The notes beneath the pieces were generated by a model. It saw nothing but the letters and a program-made list of their open reading frames with translations, was not told the DNA's origin and ran no database searches. Below are positions 58,063-64,000 of a stretch of DNA of 64,000 nucleotides, in pieces; the first letter of the stretch is position 1, and each line of letters opens with the position of its first letter. The stretch comes from Actinopolyspora mortivallis DSM 44261 (lineage in GTDB: Bacteria; Actinomycetota; Actinomycetes; Mycobacteriales; Pseudonocardiaceae), in the NCBI RefSeq assembly GCF_000384035.1, contig NZ_KB913024.1, positions 2,618 through 66,617 of the forward strand. The letters are read 5' to 3'. The position numbers and the translations under genes were made by a program.

Positions 58063-59241
58063 GTGGCCACCAGGGTGAACGGTTCACGAGTGCGCTCGCC
58101 AGGGGGAGCACTGGTCGCGGTGCTGGCGGCGTTGGCGCTGGTCTCCGGATGTTCCGGTGCCAGCGGAGGAACCGGCGGAGGCACGGACGGGCAGCGGGGC
58201 GCAGAGCCCTCCGTCTCCTTCGAGCCGGACAAGGGGGCCGGAGGGGTGAACCCGAAGGACCCGATCAAGCTCGTGGCCGAGAACGGCACGCTGCGCGAGG
58301 TCTCACTGACCAACGACGAGAACGAACGGGTCGAGGGTGAGCTCGCCGAGGACGGCTCCTCGTGGCGGGCCACCGAACCCCTGGGCTATGACACGGCATA
58401 CGAGTGGTCCGGCGAGCTGGTCGGGTCCTCGGGAGAGACCACCCCGGTCAGCGGGGACTTCCACACGGTCGCCCCGGAGCGGGTGGTGCGGGCCACGATC
58501 AACCCGATCGACGACAAGACCGTGGGCATCGCGATGCCGATCAGCATCAAGTTCGACGCTCCGGTGGAGAACAAGGCCGAGGTCCAGCGCCTGCTGGAGG
58601 TGGACACCTCCGAACCGGTGGAGGGGGCCTGGGCCTGGCTCAACGACCGGCAGGTCGACTGGAGGCCGAAGGAGTACTGGCCCGCCCACACCGAGGTGAG
58701 CGTCGACGCCCCCCTCTACGGGGTGGACTACGGCGCGGGCAAGTACGGCAAGGCCGACCTGACCACGAAGTTCGACATCGGACGCGCCCAGGTGGTCAAG
58801 GCCGAGGTGGACAGGCACCGGCTGCGGGTGATCCGGGACGGCGAGCAGGTGGCCAGTTACCCGGCCAGCTACGGGAAACCCTCCAACCCGGACCTGCACA
58901 CCCACGAGGGCACCTACACCGTGATGGCCAAGCACCCGGTGGAGATCATGGACAATCCGAAGTACGGCTACACCGACGTGAAGAAGAAGTGGGCCGTGCG
59001 GATCTCCAACCACGGCGAGTTCATCCACGAGAACGAGCAGAACCGCGCGAACATCGGGGTGCGCAACACCTCGCACGGATGCGTGAACCTGACCAACGCC
59101 GACGCCAAGGAGTACTTCGACAGCGCGCTGATCGGCGACCCGGTCGAGGTCACCGGCTCGGGCACCCAGATGCCGCCGCGCTACGCGGTCTACGACTGGA
59201 TGCTGAGCTGGCAGCAGTGGCAGCAGAAGTCCGCGCTGTGA
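58063..59241 (+). CDS. Lipoprotein L,D-transpeptidase
   Basis: A 392-residue cell-envelope enzyme that makes 3-3 cross-links in peptidoglycan. Signal with lipobox LALVSGCSG (Cys about residue 30), an Ig-like domain (about 60-150), a second Ig-like domain (about 150-245), then the YkuD domain with [20 protein letters not shown] and [16 protein letters not shown] (C340). The C-terminal extension has [15 protein letters not shown]. Corresponds to LprQ/LdtMt5 (Rv0483) by position. GTG 58063 is used; the GAGG lies about 9 bases upstream. Confidence 0.93.
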   Translation: MATRVNGSRVRSPGGALVAVLAALALVSGCSGASGGTGGGTDGQRGAEPSVSFEPDKGAGGVNPKDPIKLVAENGTLREVSLTNDENERVEGELAEDGSSWRATEPLGYDTAYEWSGELVGSSGETTPVSGDFHTVAPERVVRATINPIDDKTVGIAMPISIKFDAPVENKAEVQRLLEVDTSEPVEGAWAWLNDRQVDWRPKEYWPAHTEVSVDAPLYGVDYGAGKYGKADLTTKFDIGRAQVVKAEVDRHRLRVIRDGEQVASYPASYGKPSNPDLHTHEGTYTVMAKHPVEIMDNPKYGYTDVKKKWAVRISNHGEFIHENEQNRANIGVRNTSHGCVNLTNADAKEYFDSALIGDPVEVTGSGTQMPPRYAVYDWMLSWQQWQQKSAL

Positions 59242-59264
59242 GCCGGACTCCGGGCTGAACCCTC

Positions 59265-59303
59265 GGGGCCGGGACGTGGTCGCGTGCCACGTCGCCCGGC
59301 CCC
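59265..59303 (+). terminator. Terminator hairpin of the L,D-transpeptidase gene
   Basis: GGGGCCGGG-ACGTGG pairs with CCACGT-CG-CCCGGCCCC (two-base bulge), 23 bases after the stop. The remainder of 59242-59572 upstream of mshA shows no gene. Confidence 0.6.
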
Positions 59304-59572
59304 GGACCCGGTCGCCCGGGATCGCGCACCGAGCCCGGATCCCGGAGCGGCCCGCTCGTGGTGGGGCATCTCACAGCGGCGTCCTCCCGGGAGTCCGGTG
59401 GCTTCTTTCCGCCCTGGTGGGCGTTGTTTCCCGACGTCGTCTCCGGTGGTGTCCCCGCACGGGTGAGTGCCGCTGTCGGGTGTGTCTCGGAATGTTTCCG
59501 GGCTCCGCCGCGTCGTGGTTTCGTGGGTCCGAACGTCCCGGGCTCACCCGACGAACTTGCGATGAGCAGCAG

Positions 59573-60868
59573 ATGACTTCCACCAGGATTCCGATGCGTC
59601 CGCGTCGTGTCGCCGTTTTCTCCCTGCACACATCCCCGTTGGAGCAGCCGGGCACCGGGGACGCGGGCGGGATGAACGTCTATGTGGCCCAGACGGCGCG
59701 GCGGATGGCGCGACTGGGAACCGAGGTCGAGATCTTCACCAGGGCCACCTCCTCGGAGGTTCCGCCGGTGGCCGAACTGGCCCCGGGAGTGACGGTGCGC
59801 CACATCGTGGCCGGTCCGTTCGAGGAGCTGGACAAGAACGACCTGCCCGCCCAGCTGTGCGCGTTCGGCGCGGGTGCCCTGCGGGTGGAGGCCCGGCAGA
59901 AGCCGGGCTACTACGACCTGGTGCACTCGCACTACTGGTTGTCCGGGCAGGTGGGCTGGCTGGCGCGGGAGCGCTGGGGGGTCCCGCTGGTGCACACCGC
60001 CCACACCCTGGCGAAGGTGAAGAACGCCGCGCTCGCCGAGGGGGACAAGCCCGAACCGAGAGTGCGGGTGGTCGGTGAGGAGCAGGTGGTGGCCGACGCC
60101 GACCGCCTGGTGGCCAACACCGACGCCGAGGCCAGGGAACTCGTCACCCGCTACGACGCCGACCCCGATGCGGTGTCCGTGGTGCCTCCCGGAGTGGACC
60201 TGGAGCGCTTCACCCCCGGCGACACCGCCGAGGCGCGGGGTGGGCTCGGCCTGGACCCCGACGCGGTGGTGCTGGCCTTCGTCGGCAGGGTGCAGCCGTT
60301 GAAGGGGCCGGACGTGTTGTTGCGCGCGGTCGCGGAGCTGCTGGGGCGCTCCGCCGAGCTGCGCGCGCGGCTGCGGGTACTGGTGGTCGGCGGTCCCTCC
60401 GGCAGCGGCAAGGAACGGCCGGAGGCCATGGAGCAGCTGGCCGAGTCACTGGGGATCACCGACGTGGTGCGGTTCATGCCGCCGCAGTGGGGGGACGATC
60501 TGGTGCGGGTCTACCGCGCCGCCGATCTGGTGGCGGTGCCCAGTTACAACGAGTCCTTCGGGCTGGTGGCGCTGGAGGCCCAGGCCTGCGGGACACCGGT
60601 GGTGGCCGCGGCGGTGGGGGGACTGACGGTGGCGGTGGCCGACGGCGTCTCGGGACGGCTGGTGAACGGACACGATCCGACGGACTGGGCCGAGGTGTTC
60701 CTCTCGTTGATCCGGAGCCCGGAGACCGTGGCCGGACTGGGCGCGGCCGCCCCGGACAACGCCGCGCGTTTTTCCTGGCAGCGCACCACCGAGTCGTTGT
60801 TGCACACCTACGCCTGGGCGCGGTGGACCTTCCGGGGGCTGTCCGCCCCCGGGGAGGCGACGGCCTGA
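59573..60868 (+). CDS. mshA: D-inositol-3-phosphate glycosyltransferase (mycothiol synthesis)
   Basis: A 431-residue GT-B (GT4) enzyme that joins GlcNAc to inositol-3-phosphate, the first committed step of mycothiol. It has the conserved [20 protein letters not shown] start, [80 protein letters not shown] and [20 protein letters not shown] motifs. ATG 59573 is used with little ribosome site; ATG 59594 is possible. Length is normal. Confidence 0.96.
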   Translation: MTSTRIPMRPRRVAVFSLHTSPLEQPGTGDAGGMNVYVAQTARRMARLGTEVEIFTRATSSEVPPVAELAPGVTVRHIVAGPFEELDKNDLPAQLCAFGAGALRVEARQKPGYYDLVHSHYWLSGQVGWLARERWGVPLVHTAHTLAKVKNAALAEGDKPEPRVRVVGEEQVVADADRLVANTDAEARELVTRYDADPDAVSVVPPGVDLERFTPGDTAEARGGLGLDPDAVVLAFVGRVQPLKGPDVLLRAVAELLGRSAELRARLRVLVVGGPSGSGKERPEAMEQLAESLGITDVVRFMPPQWGDDLVRVYRAADLVAVPSYNESFGLVALEAQACGTPVVAAAVGGLTVAVADGVSGRLVNGHDPTDWAEVFLSLIRSPETVAGLGAAAPDNAARFSWQRTTESLLHTYAWARWTFRGLSAPGEATA

Positions 60869-60963
60869 GCACCGGCTTCTCGTGGGCGTGGTTCGATTCC
60901 CGGGAGGGCTGTCGGGGCGTGGTGGCGCGTCCCGGCGACGGAGCGCGACGTTTGGGGACAGTG

Positions 60964-61503
60964 ATGGGTTCGGAGATCCGGGAATCACTCGACGGCGTGA
61001 TACGCGGCGTGCTGGACGAGGGGGAGCTCGCCTACGAGCACCCCGAGGTCGGGAAGTTCTTCGTCACCCTGCCGGGAACCAGGAAGTTGCAGACGAACTG
61101 CTGGTTGATCGTCACCGAGCACTCCCTGGTGGTGGAGGCCTTCGTCTGTCGCCGTCCGGACGAGGGACACGAGGAGTTCTACCGCTACGTGCTGCGGCGT
61201 AACGCGCGGCTGTACGGCGTGCACTACACCGTCGACGCGGTGGGTGACCTCCACCTGATCGGCAGGATCGGACTGCACGCGGTCACCCCGGAGGAGCTGG
61301 ACCGGGTGCTGGGGCAGGTGCTGGAGGCCGCCGACGGGGACTTCAACACGCTGCTGCGCATCGGTTTCGCCACGGCGATCCGTCGGGAGTGGGGTTGGCG
61401 CGAGTCGCGGGGCGAGTCGCTGGCGAACCTACGGGCCTTCAGCTCCCTGGTGGAGCGGGAGGGGCCGGTCCGTCCCGTCACGGAGGTCGAGGACCAGCAG
61501 TGA
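60964..61503 (+). CDS. YbjN-domain protein (Rv0487-like)
   Basis: A 179-residue YbjN (PF10722) protein: VGKFFVTLPGTRKLQTNCWL, LVVEAFVCRRPDEGHEEFYR, NARLYGVHYTVDAVGDLHLI and RIGFATAIRREWGWRESRG. Its fold is like that of type III secretion chaperones; the role in actinobacteria is unclear. It follows mshA, as in mycobacteria. ATG 60964 is used; GTG 60961 is adjacent. Possibly coupled with mshA transcription. Confidence 0.85.
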   Translation: MGSEIRESLDGVIRGVLDEGELAYEHPEVGKFFVTLPGTRKLQTNCWLIVTEHSLVVEAFVCRRPDEGHEEFYRYVLRRNARLYGVHYTVDAVGDLHLIGRIGLHAVTPEELDRVLGQVLEAADGDFNTLLRIGFATAIRREWGWRESRGESLANLRAFSSLVEREGPVRPVTEVEDQQ

Positions 61504-62055
61504 GCCGGCGGCGCCCGCCGGCGCTCGTGGCGAACCCGGCGCGGGGCGGTTCGGGAGAGAGGGGGAGTCACGAGCTCGAACCGCCCCGCGCGGGGGTTCC
61601 GCTGTGCCGGGCGCAGTAGGCGGGGAGACCCTGGCCCGGCGGCACGGTCCGACGGGGGGAGCGGACCGTACACTTCTCCGACGCGATCGGGGAGTGCGTG
61701 GGAGCCGATCACGCCAGAGCGTTGCCAAACTTCGCAGAGTCGGGCAAGGACCACAAGGCCAATGCCTTCCTCCATTCGAGTGAAGTTTGAACAAAAAAGT
61801 AACCCTGCGAAGTGCCCGTGTCGCCATTTCACCCGAATATGTGATTAGCGACACAGTCGAGGGAGCGAGGAGGAGGCGAATGAATAACAGTCCGATTTCA
61901 CTTTCTGCTCCGATCTCGTGAACATCCGAAAAAGTGACCGACAATCCGGTGTTCCTCCCCGACAGGACCGTGGTGGGCCGCGGAACCCCGCCCTCCGGTG
62001 AGTTGCCGCACCCGCGCGTCGCGTTCCCGTCCTGCCGTGGGGATAACCTGGCGCC
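61504..62055. other. Intergenic region before gpm, with AT-rich centre
   Basis: 552 bases. After the hairpin, 61730-61880 is unusually AT-rich and has ACTTCGCAG (61730-61738)/CTGCGAAGT (61806-61814) and GTGTCGC (61820-61826)/GCGACAC (61848-61854) inverted repeats, plus a run of six As. No gene seen; the repeats may belong to the gpm promoter or a 5' leader. Confidence 0.5.
61540..61590 (+). terminator. Terminator hairpin after the ybjN-like gene
   Basis: CGCGGGGCGGTTCG pairs perfectly with CGAACCGCCCCGCG (14 bp) over a 23-base loop. Confidence 0.6.
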
Positions 62056-62802
62056 ATGACTGTCGGTACCCTCGTACTGCTGCGCCACGGTGAGAGCACC
62101 TGGAACGCGCAGAACCTGTTCACTGGATGGGTGGACGTCCCCCTCTCGGAAAACGGTGAGGCCGAGGCGCGGCGGGGAGGCGAGCTGCTCGCCGAGTCCG
62201 GACTGCTGCCGGAGGTGGTGCACACCTCGCTGCTGCGGCGGGCCATCAGCACCGCCAACATCGCCCTGGACGTCGCCGAGCGCCACTGGATTCCCGTCCG
62301 CAGGGACTGGCGGCTCAACGAGCGCCACTACGGTGCCCTGCAGGGCAAGGACAAGAAACAGACGCTGGAGACCTACGGCGAGGAACAGTTCATGCTGTGG
62401 CGCCGTTCGTTCGACACTCCGCCCCCGGAGATCGACGACTCCGACCCCTACAGCCAGCGGGGTGATCCGCGCTACGCGGACCTGGGGGAGGAGATGCCGC
62501 GCACCGAGTGCCTCAAGGACGTCGTGACGCGGCTGCTGCCCTACTGGGAGTCCGCGATCGTGCCGGACCTGCGGGCGGGTCGGACCGTGCTCGTGGCCGC
62601 GCACGGGAACTCGTTGCGGGCGCTGGTCAAGCACCTGGACGGAATTTCCGACCAGGACATCGCGGGTTTGAACATACCGACCGGTATCCCGCTGCGCTAC
62701 GATCTGGACGAACAGCTGAGCCCGCGCAATCCTGGCGGCACCTATCTGGACCCGGACGCCGCCGAGAAGGCGGCCGCCTCGGTGGCCAGTCAGGGACGCT
62801 GA
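62056..62802 (+). CDS. gpmA: 2,3-bisphosphoglycerate-dependent phosphoglycerate mutase
   Basis: A 248-residue glycolytic enzyme that interconverts 3- and 2-phosphoglycerate through a phosphohistidine. The catalytic [10 protein letters not shown] is at the N-terminus (H11), the [20 protein letters not shown] stretch contains the catalytic Glu, and [20 protein letters not shown] holds the second His. Normal length. It is followed by a clear terminator and then senX3, as in mycobacteria (gpm1-senX3). Confidence 0.97.
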   Translation: MTVGTLVLLRHGESTWNAQNLFTGWVDVPLSENGEAEARRGGELLAESGLLPEVVHTSLLRRAISTANIALDVAERHWIPVRRDWRLNERHYGALQGKDKKQTLETYGEEQFMLWRRSFDTPPPEIDDSDPYSQRGDPRYADLGEEMPRTECLKDVVTRLLPYWESAIVPDLRAGRTVLVAAHGNSLRALVKHLDGISDQDIAGLNIPTGIPLRYDLDEQLSPRNPGGTYLDPDAAEKAAASVASQGR

Positions 62803-62828
62803 GGCGTTCCGCGTCGACAATGATGTGA

Positions 62829-62880
62829 ATCGTTGTCGTCTTCTCGGTGTGGCGCCGAGAGGGCGACAACGATCATTTTC
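62829..62880 (+). terminator. Intrinsic terminator of gpm
   Basis: ATCGTTGTCG / CGACAACGAT (10 bp) encloses TTCTCGG / CCGAGAG with a 7-base loop and small internal loop; CATTTTC follows (62874-62880). Confidence 0.8.
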
Positions 62881-63031
62881 GGGTCGGGGTGTGGCCGTCC
62901 CCGCTTTACTGAACGAGAGGTCACTTTCGAGTGAATCAGCGATGAAAAGGCTCACCTGCGGATGTCAGAGGTATCACTGAGAAGCCTCACACTCTGGCCG
63001 AAACCTGCCCCACCCCGCTTACGATGCGGTT

Positions 63032-64000
63032 GTGACCGCATTGGGCTATGGCGCCCTGTTGATCGGCGTGCTGCTGCTGGGCCTGCTGGCAGGCTACCGG
63101 CTCGCCGTGAACCAGGGGCGTTCCGAGCGCACACGTGCCAACGGGCCGACAGTCGCGGAACTGCTGCAACGTCTGGTGCACACCAGCAACAACGGGATCG
63201 TCGTGCTGAACAGCTTCGGCGACGTGGTGGTGCACAACCCCCGGGCCGACGAACTCGGCTTCGTCCGGGACAACCGCCCCGACCCCCGGGCGCGTAAGGC
63301 ATCCGAACAGGCGCTGAACACGGGCAGGCCCGTCCCGGTGGACCTCTCCCCGCTGAACCGGGACGCCCCCCACGGCCGCTCCCCCGCCGCGGTCCTCGGC
63401 GACGTCCGTCCCCTGGGGGACGGTTTCACCGTGGTGGACGCCGCCGACGAGTCGGAGGCCGTCCGGCTGGAGGAGACCCGCAGGGACTTCGTGGCCAACG
63501 TCAGCCACGAGCTCAAGACCCCGGTCGGGGCGTTGGCGTTGCTGGCCGAGACGGTGCTGGACGCCGCCGACGACCCCGAGGAGGTGCGTCGTTTCTCGAA
63601 CAAGATCCTGCACGAGTCCACCCGACTGGGCACACTCGTCTCCGAACTGATCGCGCTGTCCCGGTTGCAGGGAGCCGACCCGCTGCCCGAGCTGTCCACC
63701 GTCGACGTGGACGAGATCGTCGAGGAGTCCCTGGGCAGGTGCGCGGTGGCGGCCGAGTCGGCCGGGATCAGGATCACCACCGACGAGCCCAGCGGACTCC
63801 AGCTGGACGGGGACCGCACCCTGCTGGTCACCGCGTTGAGCAACCTGATCGACAACGCCATCTCCTACTCGCCGGACGCGAGCCCGGTGTCGATCAGCAG
63901 GAAGCTCCGCGGGGAGTGGGTGGAGATCGCGGTCACCGACCGGGGGATCGGCATCGACCCCGCCGACCAGGAACGGGTCTTCGAACGTTTCTACCGCGTG
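63032..64000 (+). CDS. senX3: Sensor histidine kinase SenX3, 3' end beyond the window
   Basis: GTG 63032 opens an open frame of 323 codons to the window end. Order: one transmembrane helix (ALLIGVLLLGLLAG region, residues about 5-25), a PAS-like region (HTSNNGIVVLNSFGDVVVHN), DHp with DFVANVSHELKTPVGALALL (phosphorylated H159), then the ATPase: NLIDNAISYSPDASP (N box) and VTDRGIGIDPADQERVFERF (G1/F box). SenX3 senses phosphate status together with RegX3 and the Pst system in mycobacteria. RegX3 is expected next. Confidence 0.95.
   Translation, partial: MTALGYGALLIGVLLLGLLAGYRLAVNQGRSERTRANGPTVAELLQRLVHTSNNGIVVLNSFGDVVVHNPRADELGFVRDNRPDPRARKASEQALNTGRPVPVDLSPLNRDAPHGRSPAAVLGDVRPLGDGFTVVDAADESEAVRLEETRRDFVANVSHELKTPVGALALLAETVLDAADDPEEVRRFSNKILHESTRLGTLVSELIALSRLQGADPLPELSTVDVDEIVEESLGRCAVAAESAGIRITTDEPSGLQLDGDRTLLVTALSNLIDNAISYSPDASPVSISRKLRGEWVEIAVTDRGIGIDPADQERVFERFYRV

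Noticed and set aside
1-64000. CRISPR array or restriction-modification/toxin-type defence system
   Set aside because: No regularly spaced repeats, Cas-like genes, methylases or nucleases seen. The XRE/DUF397 module is the only toxin-antitoxin-like element.

Overview
The window is high-GC actinobacterial chromosome (about 70% G+C by eye). GTG and TTG starts are common and genes often overlap by 1-4 bases. Gene content fits Pseudonocardiales or a relative such as Actinopolyspora or Saccharopolyspora: mycothiol biosynthesis (mshA), a mycothiol-dependent isomerase-family protein, Scr1-type XRE/DUF397 modules, a gamma-butyrolactone-receptor-like TetR, and an order at the right end (XRE - hbhA-like - DUF2516 ... 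murB - L,D-transpeptidase - mshA - ybjN - gpm - senX3) that matches Mycobacterium tuberculosis around Rv0474-Rv0490. Species was not established.

Region by region. 1-196 is the 5' part of an amino-acid permease. 331-8942 is a phenylacetate degradation locus: a TetR repressor (PaaR type), paaK and paaI leftward, paaZ-paaA-B-C-D-E rightward, with two PaaR-like operators in the divergent promoter. The beta-oxidation genes paaF/G/H/J are not here. 9081-18659 holds housekeeping and orphan genes: a Spo0M-like protein followed by a 43-residue protein, an HhH protein, a YigZ protein, an FAD monooxygenase, an aldo/keto reductase, an MFS exporter, and a promoter-headed pair that resembles a phage replication-initiation module. 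18769-20484 is ctaD. 21052-26787 is an acyl-CoA carboxylase/dehydrogenase operon with a divergent TetR and twin operators, like the M. tuberculosis accD1-accA1-fadE19 leucine-catabolism locus. 26914-29447 holds an RHH-like protein, a copper chaperone under a CsoR-type palindrome, an 80-residue orphan and the butyrolactone-receptor-like TetR. 29737-30021 is a tRNA cluster (Glu, Asp, Phe).

30022 to about 43100 is a decayed accessory island next to tRNA-Phe. It has a leftward run of six small proteins (several Cys/His-rich), a divergent Scr1-like XRE/DUF397 module with a second DUF397 and a broken third, a kinase-fold protein, two secreted orphans, and remnants of Tn3- and IS701-family transposases, a tyrosine integrase, a GNAT protein, an XRE/TPR regulator and a pentapeptide-type membrane protein.

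43253 to the end returns to core genes: a DUF421 protein, a small C-rich-loop noncoding RNA (6C-like, minus strand, about 44387-44464, with its own promoter), a PP2C-like phosphatase, an ECF sigma factor with a coupled partner, an aminotransferase, a DUF445 protein, a CGNR zinc-finger regulator, the hbhA-like cluster, murB, a trypsin-fold protein that has lost its catalytic residues, an SDR, a lipoprotein L,D-transpeptidase, mshA, ybjN, gpm, and senX3, which runs off the window.
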